Of a DNA stretch of 64,000 nucleotides, positions 19,531 through 26,877 are shown in pieces (position 1 is the first letter of the stretch; each line of letters begins with the position of its first letter). The stretch comes from Rhizobium grahamii CCGE 502 (lineage in GTDB: Bacteria > Pseudomonadota > Alphaproteobacteria > Rhizobiales > Rhizobiaceae). Below the pieces are notes generated by a model that had not been told where the DNA came from, searched no databases, and was given only the letters and a program-made list of their open reading frames with translations. Made by a program: the position numbers and the translations under genes. The stretch lies in contig NZ_AEYE02000013.1 of assembly GCF_000298315.2 (NCBI RefSeq), forward strand, positions 124,001 through 188,000. The letters run 5' to 3'.

Positions 19531-21798
19531 TCAGTTGCGCGAAGCGACCGGGCGAACGAGCGCCGTCACGCGACGAATGGTAACGCGGCGGTTTTCCTGG
19601 TTCGGTCCCTGCGTATTTACCTTGAGGTAACGCTCGCCGTAGCCCTGCGTTGCCAGGTTTTCAGGCGGGATCCCGTAAACGTCGGTCATGACGTTCGCGA
19701 CGGATTCAGCGCGCTGATCCGACAAGACGAGGTTGCTCTGGTCAGACCCCACAGCGTCCGTGTGACCTTCGATCAGAAAGGTTTCCGACGGATCCTTGCG
19801 CAGGACCTCATTGATGGCATCTGCAACCTTGCGCAGGCTGCGCGCCTGGCTCATCGGGATTTCGGCACTGCCCGTCGCAAAGGTGATCGTATCGAGGTCG
19901 ATGCGGCGAACCTTGTCGCGGATACGTGCCGAGTACTTCACTTCATTAAGCGAATAGACACGCTCTACCGGTTCCACCGGCGGCTCGCGTAGGAAGTCGT
20001 AGTAGTCGCGGCCATCATCGCTGCTCGTGTCCATTATGTAGTCATCGAGCGGAATGCGCAGGCGCATCGGCGGCAGGTCGCGACCCGGATCTTCGAAGTA
20101 GCCACGGTCCGGATCTTCGTAGAGGTCAGGCGAATAGTAGAGAACCGATTCGCGGCCTCGGTTGTCGAGGCGCGACCGCTGGATGATATCGCCATAGCGA
20201 TTGCGGATCGTCACGATCTGATAGCCGTCACGGTCGATGGTCTCGCGGTAGCGATCCCGCGGCAGCTGCTCGTAAATCGGACGTTCGCCATCCCGCAGGA
20301 AGCGCCTGTCGTCATCGCCGCGAACGATCGTCTGGTTGTTGATCTGGATGATCACGCGATTGTCGTCGCCGCGCTCACCGAAACGTGCACCTTCCGGCCT
20401 GTCGAACTGCGGACGCCTGTCGAGGCGCCGGCCCTCTTCGCTGGTGACGGCTTCGATCTTGATCGGAGCGGCCTTGGCGCCTTCGGTTATGATCTGGGCG
20501 TCGGCATCGGACTTCGGGACGCGGAAGTTCTGCTCCTGTCCACGCTGCCTGTCGCGGTCACGGCGCGACTGGACCCCACCGGAGCGATCGGCGTCCTTGT
20601 CGCTATCGAGAACGGCAGCACCGTTTTCAACCGGAAGAACGACGGTTTCCGTGCTCTTGCTCGGATCCGCAGCAATCTCCTTACGACGCTCAAGCTCCTT
20701 AGGCGTGACTTTCTCCGGAGCAGGGATAGCCTGCTCTGCCTGACCCGCTGCAGGCTGGTCAGTCGGCTGCGCCGGGATTTGTTCGCCCTGCTGCGCAGGG
20801 GGCTCAGCTGGCTGAAGCGCGGGAGCCTGCTCACCCTGCTGCTGAGCTGGCTGCGTGCCGCCGGGCTGGGCCTCGGTTGCCGGCTCCTGTGCGGGAACAG
20901 ACGGCTTTTCGGCCGTAGGCGCTTCCTGCGGCTTAGGAGCCTTTTCAGGTGCGGGCGACTCCTGCGGAACAGGCGTCTTTTCCGCGGCCGGTGCCTGCGG
21001 TTCCTCCTGCTGCTGAGCCGACTTCTTGCGCGGCTTCACCGGCTGTTCCGAGCCATCCGTGGCTTGCTTGCTTGCCTTGCCCTTTGGCTGCGGCTCTTCA
21101 GCCTGCGGCTGCGCCTGCTCCTGCTGCGGGGCCGCCTGTTCGGTCTGCGGTTGTGGCGCTGGCTCTTCCTGCGATGGCTGCTTGTCACGCTTGCGACGCG
21201 GCTTTTCCTGGCTTTCCGCAGGCTGCTGTTCCTGGGCCGCCGGCGCTATCTGATCCTGCGGAGCCGCGGGCTCTGCCTGCTCGGCGGCCGGCTGCCGCTT
21301 CTTGCGCGGTTTTTCGACAGGGGCTGCTTCCTGCAACTGCTGTTCCTGGGCCGGGGCTATCTGCTCCTGCGGAGCCGCGGGCTCTGCCTGCTCCGCGGCC
21401 GGCTGCCGCTTCTTGCGCGGTTTTTCTACGGGGGCTGCCTCCTGCAACTGCTGTTCGACGACAGGCTCTTGCTGTGGCGCGGGCTGTGCTTCTGCTGCCG
21501 GCTCGCGCTGCTTGCGTGGCTTTTCGGCAGGCGCTTCCTGCGATTGCTGTGGCTGCTCCTGGGAGGCCGGCGCCTGTTCTTCACCGCCGCCGCCGTGCTG
21601 CTTGTGGTGCTTCTTCAGAAGCTCTTCGTCGGAGGGCGCATCCTGTGCAACTTCGAAGCTGCCCGCGACTGCTTGCGGCGCTGTGCGAACCTGTTCAACG
21701 CTGGCAACTGCTGCAAAGGAATGTACTGGAGGGATTACGAGCGACAGCGACAACAGCGGAAAGGCGGCACTGGCAAACAATCTGGATTTCATTCCCAT
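19531..21798 (-). CDS. OmpA-family protein with long Pro/Gln/Lys-rich linker
   Basis: A 755-residue exported protein. A signal peptide (MGMKSRLFASAAFPLLSLSL, cleavage near HSFA) is followed by about 270 residues of low-complexity Gln/Pro/Ala/Glu sequence containing two 37-residue tandem repeats and five basic KPRxxR blocks. A middle region rich in Arg/Asp (residues about 350-600, with RDRYRETIDRDGYQIVTIRN) precedes a C-terminal OmpA peptidoglycan-binding domain from about residue 635 (FATGSAEIPMS, then LIEGHTDAVGSDQSNLVLSD and GYGERY). It should span the periplasm and anchor non-covalently to peptidoglycan. The frame runs on to 23043 through the opposite-strand ABC gene, which is spurious; ATG 21798 has GAGGAG and a signal peptide. 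Confidence 0.93.
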   Translation of the reverse strand: MGMKSRLFASAAFPLLSLSLVIPPVHSFAAVASVEQVRTAPQAVAGSFEVAQDAPSDEELLKKHHKQHGGGGEEQAPASQEQPQQSQEAPAEKPRKQREPAAEAQPAPQQEPVVEQQLQEAAPVEKPRKKRQPAAEQAEPAAPQEQIAPAQEQQLQEAAPVEKPRKKRQPAAEQAEPAAPQDQIAPAAQEQQPAESQEKPRRKRDKQPSQEEPAPQPQTEQAAPQQEQAQPQAEEPQPKGKASKQATDGSEQPVKPRKKSAQQQEEPQAPAAEKTPVPQESPAPEKAPKPQEAPTAEKPSVPAQEPATEAQPGGTQPAQQQGEQAPALQPAEPPAQQGEQIPAQPTDQPAAGQAEQAIPAPEKVTPKELERRKEIAADPSKSTETVVLPVENGAAVLDSDKDADRSGGVQSRRDRDRQRGQEQNFRVPKSDADAQIITEGAKAAPIKIEAVTSEEGRRLDRRPQFDRPEGARFGERGDDNRVIIQINNQTIVRGDDDRRFLRDGERPIYEQLPRDRYRETIDRDGYQIVTIRNRYGDIIQRSRLDNRGRESVLYYSPDLYEDPDRGYFEDPGRDLPPMRLRIPLDDYIMDTSSDDGRDYYDFLREPPVEPVERVYSLNEVKYSARIRDKVRRIDLDTITFATGSAEIPMSQARSLRKVADAINEVLRKDPSETFLIEGHTDAVGSDQSNLVLSDQRAESVANVMTDVYGIPPENLATQGYGERYLKVNTQGPNQENRRVTIRRVTALVRPVASRN
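21223..21447 (-). repeat. Two tandem 111-base coding repeats
   Basis: Inside the OmpA-family gene, a 37-residue unit beginning LQEAAPVEKPRKKRQPAAEQ occurs twice in tandem, the second copy with one extra residue. The DNA copies differ at only a few positions over about 90 bases, which indicates recent duplication. Confidence 0.85.
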
Positions 21799-22122
21799 AG
21801 GGGCTCCTCGTTGTACTTTATGTTCTTGAGACGCAGTCGTGGCCGCGTCCGATTTTGGGGCATTCACCCACGGCGAAAACCGCGCGGGGACTGCATTTGT
21901 TCCACGAGTCTTAGGAACTGGACTATTAACCCGGTATGAATGTGGCAGTGCGGCATTGTTCATCTTCGCCATAGTTGACCGTTCGCCGCGCCCCCTGCGA
22001 TTCCAGTTGCAATTCCTCAAAAAAAGGTTTGAGTATCGCGCCAAGGCAGCGCCCAGCGCCGCCCTGCTCAGCCGCCGTCCAAAAGAAGAACACGAGCGGC
22101 AGCACCAACAGAGAGGACTAAC
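21799..22122. other. Intergenic region between the OmpA-family gene and the amino acid ABC operon
   Basis: These 324 bases lie between divergent genes and should contain both promoters. A possible EcfG-type element is noted on the minus strand. The last 25 bases carry the AGAGAGGAC ribosome site of the ABC gene. No gene is seen. Confidence 0.5.
21878..21903 (-). promoter_or_regulatory. Possible EcfG/RpoE2-type promoter of the OmpA-family gene
   Basis: On the minus strand GGAAC (21899-21903) is followed after 17 bases by GGTT (21878-21881). The alphaproteobacterial general stress sigma factor prefers GGAAC-N16-17-CGTT, so the -35 box is exact and the -10 box differs by one base. It lies 80 bases upstream of the start codon. 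This is a weak, position-based call. Confidence 0.3.
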
Positions 22123-22899
22123 ATGCGTATCTCCACCCGTATTCTCGCCGCCGCTTCTGTCGCCGCGATGTCTCTTTTCGCAGGCGCCGCCATGGCTGAT
22201 GGTGAGAAGTATGTCATCGGCACCGACTCGACCTATCCGCCCTTCGAATATGTTGACGCCAGTGGCCAGTTCCTGGGCTTCGACATGGATATCGCCCGCG
22301 CACTCTGCGCCGAGATGAAGGCCGACTGCACCATCGTCAGCAGCGATTGGGACGGCATCATTCCAGCACTCCAGGCCAAGAAGTTCGACATGATCATCTC
22401 GTCCATGTCGATCACGCCTGAGCGCTCGAAGCTCGTCGACTTCACCAACAAGTACTACAACACCCCGCCGGCAATCGCCGTGCCGAAGGATTCGACCATC
22501 ACCGACGTTGCCGGCCTGAAGGGCAAGACGATCGGCGCGCAAACCTCGACCACCCACTCGAACTACGCTGAAAAGCACCTGCCCGACACCGAGCTGAAGC
22601 TCTACCCGACGGCAGACGAATACAAGCTCGACATCGCGAACGGCCGTGTTGACGCCGTCATCGACGACATCGTCGTGCTGTCGCAGTGGGTCAAGTCGGA
22701 TGCCGGCGCATGCTGCAAGATCCTGACGCCGCTCCCGGTCGACAAGGAAATCAACGGCGTTGGTGCAGGCATTGCCGTCCGCAAGGGCGACGACGCGCTG
22801 CGCGAAAAGCTGAACACTGCGATCGCTGCGATCCGCACCAGCGGTGAGTACAAGAAGATCCAGGACAAGTACTTCGACTTCAACGTTTACGGCGAATAA
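22123..22899 (+). CDS. Polar (basic) amino acid ABC transporter, substrate-binding protein
   Basis: A 258-residue periplasmic binding protein of SBP family 3, with a signal peptide ending AAMA near residue 25. Family features include IGTDSTYPPFEYVDASGQFL at the mature N terminus, GFDMDIARALCAEM, and DGIIPALQAKKFDMIISSMS. The pattern resembles lysine/arginine/ornithine- or histidine-binding proteins. It is the first gene of a three-gene operon; a strong hairpin with T run follows it, which should reduce downstream expression so that binding protein is made in excess of membrane subunits. An AGAGAGGAC site precedes the ATG. Confidence 0.92.
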   Translation: MRISTRILAAASVAAMSLFAGAAMADGEKYVIGTDSTYPPFEYVDASGQFLGFDMDIARALCAEMKADCTIVSSDWDGIIPALQAKKFDMIISSMSITPERSKLVDFTNKYYNTPPAIAVPKDSTITDVAGLKGKTIGAQTSTTHSNYAEKHLPDTELKLYPTADEYKLDIANGRVDAVIDDIVVLSQWVKSDAGACCKILTPLPVDKEINGVGAGIAVRKGDDALREKLNTAIAAIRTSGEYKKIQDKYFDFNVYGE

Positions 22900-22927
22900 G
22901 AAAAGCTGTAGGTCGCTCATAAAGCTG

Positions 22928-22958
22928 ATGGCGGAAGGCTTGCTCTTCCGCCATTTTT
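22928..22958 (+). terminator. Intercistronic hairpin after the binding-protein gene
   Basis: ATGGCGGAAG pairs with CTTCCGCCAT around GCTTGCT and is followed by TTTTT. It lies 29 bases after the binding-protein stop and 55 bases before the permease start. It probably attenuates read-through or protects the upstream mRNA. A TTGACA at 22961 just behind it could belong to a weak internal promoter. Confidence 0.75.
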
Positions 22959-23012
22959 GTTTGACAAGGATGGAAAGATCAAAGCGGTACAAACCGCGAG
23001 GGGAAAACTGGC

Positions 23013-23816
23013 ATGGGCGGATTATTTTCCGCGCTGGGCTCATTGTGGGCCTGGATTGGGCATATCTTCGATCCGCTTTGCGGACCTGCAGGACTCTTCA
23101 CCTGGTTCGGCTCTTCGACGATCCTGGCCTGCGGCGACACTGGTTGGGGCGATGAGATCGCCGCCGGCCTGAAGGTCACCGTTGCAGTCGCTCTGGTAAC
23201 GCTGCCGATCGGATTGATCATCGGCTTTCTCGTGGCACTCGGCCAGCAGTCGGAAGAGAAATCGGTCCGCCTGGCCGCCGGCATCTACACCACGATCTTC
23301 CGCGGCCTGCCGGAACTGCTGACGCTATTCATTATCTATTACGGCATGCAGATCCTGATTCAGTCGGTCCTCGCCTCCTTCGGATACGAGGGCCGCATCG
23401 AGATCAATGCCTTCTTCGCGGGCATGATTGCCCTTTCGGTCGTATTCTCCGCCTATTGCTCCGAAGTGCTGCTGTCGGCTTTCCGCGCCATTCCCAAGGG
23501 CCAATACGAGGCCGGCGACGCCTTGGGCTTCCATCGCGGCCGCACCCTGTTCCTTATCGTGCTGCCGCAGCTGGTGCGCATCGCCCTGCCCGGCCTGGTG
23601 AACCTCTGGATGATCCTGCTCAAGGACACGTCCTACGTCTCGATCATCGGCCTTGCGGATATCCTGCGCCAAACGGGCGTCGCAGTTAAGGTCACCAAGC
23701 AGGCGTTCCTCTTCTATACCGTTGCCTGCGCTCTCTATCTCGGTCTCGCGGTTATTTCCTCCTTCGGGCTCAGCTACATCGAGCGGTGGGCCAAGCGCTC
23801 GGAGATCAGCCGATGA
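23013..23816 (+). CDS. Amino acid ABC transporter permease (HisQ-like)
   Basis: A 267-residue inner-membrane subunit of the polar amino acid uptake family. After a 50-residue N-terminal extension, the binding-protein-dependent transport domain begins at AAGLKVTVAVALVTLPIGLI. The typical FRGLPELLTLFIIYYG and the EAA-like loop EAGDALGFHRGRTLFLIVLP, which contacts the ATPase, are present. Its stop overlaps the start of the second permease (ATGA). GAGGGG precedes the ATG. Confidence 0.93.
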   Translation: MGGLFSALGSLWAWIGHIFDPLCGPAGLFTWFGSSTILACGDTGWGDEIAAGLKVTVAVALVTLPIGLIIGFLVALGQQSEEKSVRLAAGIYTTIFRGLPELLTLFIIYYGMQILIQSVLASFGYEGRIEINAFFAGMIALSVVFSAYCSEVLLSAFRAIPKGQYEAGDALGFHRGRTLFLIVLPQLVRIALPGLVNLWMILLKDTSYVSIIGLADILRQTGVAVKVTKQAFLFYTVACALYLGLAVISSFGLSYIERWAKRSEISR

Positions 23817-24643
23817 GCCATGCCCAGACCCTCATTCCGGCGCAGCCGGCGCCGAAGCAAGCGCACAAGCCGATCACCGTTGCACGGATCACCGGTTACG
23901 TCGTCGTCGCTCTCTGGATCCTTCTTGCCGCCGCGCTGATTGCAATGGTGGTCAGCGGTTGGGATCCGGAAAAATTTACCCGCTACGGTCCCCGCTATCT
24001 GCATGGCCTGTACACGACGATCATGCTCGTGGTGATCTCGGTTTTCTTTGGTGCCATCCTCTCCTTGCCGCTGGCCTTTGCTCGCATGTCGAAGAACAAG
24101 GTCGTCAACGGCATCGCCTATTGCTACGTCTACGTGTTCCGCGGCACCCCGCTGCTCGCCCAGCTCTTCCTCATTTACTACGGCCTCGGTGGCTTCCGGC
24201 CGCAATTGGAAGCGGTCGGACTTTGGTGGTTCTTCCGCGACGCATGGTTTTGCGGTCTGTTTTCAATGACCATCAACACCGCCGCCTATCAGGCGGAAAT
24301 TCTGCGCGGCGCCATCCAGAGTGTTCCGCGCGGCCAGCACGAGGCCGCGGCTTCGCTCGGAATCCACAAGGTCATCGCCTTCCGCAAGATCATCCTGCCG
24401 CAGGCGCTGATTGTCGCCCTACGCCCCTACGGCAACGAGATCATCTTGTTGATCAAGGGCTCAGCGGTCGTCGCGATCATCACCGTTCTCGACCTGATGG
24501 GTGAAACGCGCTACGCCTTCTCGCGCACCTTCGATTACCAGACATACCTTTGGGCGGCGATCTTCTACCTCACCATGGTCGAAGCGTTGCGCCATCTCTG
24601 GGCTTGGATCGAGCGCCGCCTCACCCGCCACCTGAAGCGCTGA
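23813..24643 (+). CDS. Amino acid ABC transporter permease (HisM-like)
   Basis: The second permease of the heterodimeric channel, 276 residues with about five membrane helices. It has FRGTPLLAQLFLIYYGLGGF and the EAA loop HEAAASLGIHKVIAFRKIIL. The ATG at 23813 overlaps the preceding stop; a longer frame from 23786 is not needed. No ATP-binding subunit follows: the next plus-strand gene is usg after 159 bases. The ATPase must be encoded elsewhere. Confidence 0.93.
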   Translation: MSHAQTLIPAQPAPKQAHKPITVARITGYVVVALWILLAAALIAMVVSGWDPEKFTRYGPRYLHGLYTTIMLVVISVFFGAILSLPLAFARMSKNKVVNGIAYCYVYVFRGTPLLAQLFLIYYGLGGFRPQLEAVGLWWFFRDAWFCGLFSMTINTAAYQAEILRGAIQSVPRGQHEAAASLGIHKVIAFRKIILPQALIVALRPYGNEIILLIKGSAVVAIITVLDLMGETRYAFSRTFDYQTYLWAAIFYLTMVEALRHLWAWIERRLTRHLKR

Positions 24644-24745
24644 AGAGCTTGGCAGCACTCACCGCCGATAGCTGCCAACGACTTGAAATTAAAAGACAAA
24701 TCCATGAGACACTAGCAATTCGCCAAGCTTGGGTTAAGCTTGTCG

Positions 24746-24788
24746 TGGTTCCATTTCAAGGATCGCTAATACGCGATCATTGGAACCA
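24746..24788. repeat. Nested inverted repeat upstream of usg
   Basis: An outer pair TGGTTCCA / TGGAACCA (24746-24753 and 24781-24788) encloses an inner perfect pair GATCGC-TAATAC-GCGATC (24761-24778). It could be an operator or a leader hairpin for usg; there is no T run, so it is unlikely to be a terminator. Confidence 0.65.
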
Positions 24789-24802
24789 GAAGCGAGACGA
24801 CG

Positions 24803-25069
24803 ATGCACAAGGACATGGAAAGGCAGCTGCAAGGCTACGGCCTGACGACGGCCCAAATTATCTACCGCATGCCGGATCACCGAACGATCCTCCAGACCTA
24901 TATCTGGCAGGATTACGACCTTGCCCCGGATTTTCCCGAGATGCGCAGTTTCCTGAAGTTCTGGCAGGAGAAGCTTGACGGGCCGCTGCATTCGGTGCGG
25001 TACATTCACCGCAAACTGATCTCGGCCACCGAATGGCGCGCGCTCAGGGGTGAATTCATAATCAACTGA
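24803..25069 (+). CDS. usg: Usg family protein
   Basis: An 88-residue protein matching the Usg family along its whole length: QLQGYGLTTAQIIYRMPDH, QTYIWQDYDLAPDFPEMRSF and HSVRYIHRKLIS. The family was named in Caulobacter, where the gene sits with trpF, trpB and trpA; here no trp gene is adjacent. Its function is unknown. ATGs at 24803 and 24815 are both possible. The gene is preceded by a nested inverted repeat and is convergent with the DUF2270 gene. Confidence 0.82.
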   Translation: MHKDMERQLQGYGLTTAQIIYRMPDHRTILQTYIWQDYDLAPDFPEMRSFLKFWQEKLDGPLHSVRYIHRKLISATEWRALRGEFIIN

Positions 25070-25086
25070 TCGGGCCGCACGGCCGG

Positions 25087-25809
25087 TCAGACATGAGCCT
25101 CCCCTTTGACGAACTCGTCTTCGTCCATCTCTCGGTGCAGTGTGCCATAGAGGATGCCGGCATAGGCCAACCCAACGACGCAGAGCACTGCCCAGCCGGG
25201 AATTGGCCCAAGTGCCGCGTTCTCGACCACATAGGTCCAGGAATGCGTCTGCGTCAGCGGATTGCCTTCGGTCTGTAGCTTGGGCGTCGTGATTTTCAAG
25301 CACCATGCGAGCAGCAGGATCAGGTACATCCAGCAATAGTTTCGCCGCAGTCGACGCTTTACCGCCCCGTAGTAACTCAGCAGAAATTGCGGATTGCGCA
25401 AGCTCTTGGCAATCGCGCCGGCCCAATCGGCTTTGAAATCGCCATTCGGCGCCAGGATCTGTGCGAAATAGCCTCGCTCAAGCTTCCGTACGCGGGCACG
25501 ATAAATGTCGAAGAAACGGTAGCGACGGGCCTCGATGAGAAGGAGCAACGTAATCAGCATCATCCCGAAAAGCAGCACGCCGTGATGCGAACTCGGTGTC
25601 GAAAGTGAAACCGAAAGCAGCGCCGCCGCCACGGTGATCGCCCAATTCGATGTGCGGTCGATGCGATCCCGCCAGCTGATCATCCGGCCGAGCTCACCGC
25701 GGTAGTAGTGGCTGAGCGTATTCGTGATCTCGCCTGGAGTTGCCGGCAGCGCCGGGCGCAGACTATCCAACTCCTTCTCGAAATTCGCCTTGCTGATTTC
25801 GGCGACCAT
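25087..25809 (-). CDS. DUF2270 family membrane protein
   Basis: A 240-residue integral membrane protein. The segment LSHYYRGELGRMISWRDRID and the following two hydrophobic helices (about residues 53-90) are typical of DUF2270, as is the cytoplasmic ARRYRFFDIYRARVRKLERG loop. Two more helices lie at about residues 165 and 215. The function is unknown. It is divergent from the methyltransferase gene with a 125-base gap. Confidence 0.82.
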   Translation of the reverse strand: MVAEISKANFEKELDSLRPALPATPGEITNTLSHYYRGELGRMISWRDRIDRTSNWAITVAAALLSVSLSTPSSHHGVLLFGMMLITLLLLIEARRYRFFDIYRARVRKLERGYFAQILAPNGDFKADWAGAIAKSLRNPQFLLSYYGAVKRRLRRNYCWMYLILLLAWCLKITTPKLQTEGNPLTQTHSWTYVVENAALGPIPGWAVLCVVGLAYAGILYGTLHREMDEDEFVKGEAHV

Positions 25810-25934
25810 GGCATTTCCTCCATTTTGTTATTATCCATTAGAGGACGCTTATTTTGCTCCTCCAACGTCGCCATTGCAAAAGACATTCAGTCGCCGTAGA
25901 CGCAGCTTTGGAATAAAAACGATGGTGAATTGCT

Positions 25935-26750
25935 ATGGCCAAGAAGATCGACGAAGACGCACTCGCGGAAGCCTATGACCGGGCACTTGCACTCGAGAAG
26001 GAGGGCGACGTTGACGCCGCCGTGAAGGCCTATGAAGAGGTCCTCGCCATCGATCCCGAAGATCATGGCGGTGCCGCCGTGCGGATCGCCTCCATGGGCC
26101 GCGGCGAAACGCCGACCAAGGCGCCGGACGCCTATGTCGAGACCCTGTTCGACCAGCATGCCGAAGTCTTCGAGGATGTCCTCGTGGAACAGCTCGGCTA
26201 CCACGTGCCGATGATGGTCCGCCAACGGCTGCAGGAATTGAAGCTCGGTCCCTTCAAGCGCATGCTCGACCTCGGCTGCGGCACCGGTCTCACCGGCGGT
26301 GCGCTCGCTGATCTCTGCGAAGATATGACTGGGATCGATATCTCCGAAAACATGGTCGAGATCGCCCACGAAAAGGAGCTCTACGAAACGCTCTTCGTCG
26401 CGGAGGTAGAAGATTTCCTGGACGACAATGACGAGGACCCGTTCGACCTCATCACCGCAACGGACGTCCTGCCCTATCTCGGCGCGCTCGAACCGCTGTT
26501 CTTCGGCGCGGCGGAAAATCTGAACCCGGATGGTTTCTTCATCTTCTCATCGGAGGAACTTTCCGAGGCTTCCGGAAACGGCCAGCCGTATATGGTCGGA
26601 CCTCACCAGCGCTTCCTCCATTCGGCGACGTATATCCGCGAAAGGCTGGCGGCAACCGGCTTCACGCTCGTCGAAATGAGGGAGATCAACGTCCGCATGC
26701 AAGAAGGCCTTCCGAGCCCAGGCCATCTGGTGATTGCGCGACGTGGCTGA
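25935..26750 (+). CDS. TPR-containing class I SAM-dependent methyltransferase
   Basis: A 271-residue protein. Residues 8-45 form a single tetratricopeptide-like repeat (AYDRALALEKEGDVDAAVKA, then YEEVLAIDPED). The methyltransferase domain follows, with motif I MLDLGCGTGLTGGAL at about residue 109, the acidic loop GIDISENMVEIA, and motif IV ITATDVLPYLG. The acceptor is not known; the group resembles TPR-methyltransferases sometimes annotated as ubiquinone/menaquinone-type or protein methyltransferases. It stands alone between divergent DUF2270 and the next membrane protein. Confidence 0.85.
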   Translation: MAKKIDEDALAEAYDRALALEKEGDVDAAVKAYEEVLAIDPEDHGGAAVRIASMGRGETPTKAPDAYVETLFDQHAEVFEDVLVEQLGYHVPMMVRQRLQELKLGPFKRMLDLGCGTGLTGGALADLCEDMTGIDISENMVEIAHEKELYETLFVAEVEDFLDDNDEDPFDLITATDVLPYLGALEPLFFGAAENLNPDGFFIFSSEELSEASGNGQPYMVGPHQRFLHSATYIRERLAATGFTLVEMREINVRMQEGLPSPGHLVIARRG

Positions 26751-26848
26751 TGGCAGTCGCGAAATGTCCACGCGACACGTGGTTTTGCGGTAAAATACAA
26801 TCACTAATTGCACCTCGTTGGTAGACGAGTGACCATTTGAGGCTGAAT

Positions 26849-26872
26849 CTCTCCGGGCAACCCTGGGGAGAG
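26849..26872 (+). promoter_or_regulatory. Hairpin overlapping a ribosome binding site
   Basis: CTCTCC (26849-26854) pairs with GGAGAG (26867-26872), and an inner GGG-CAA-CCC continues the helix. The right arm is the ribosome site of the gene starting at 26878, so the folded mRNA would hide it. Confidence 0.55.
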
Positions 26873-26877
26873 GTCGC

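Noticed and set aside
20779-21939. A Leu/Arg-rich plus-strand open frame opposite the OmpA-family gene
   Set aside because: Its Leu-rich composition is just the complement of the Gln/Lys-rich repeats; the minus-strand protein has a signal peptide and OmpA domain.
21799-23043. Upstream extension of the OmpA-family gene to 1170 codons
   Set aside because: It would run antisense through the amino acid binding-protein gene and bypass a good ribosome site and signal peptide at 21798.
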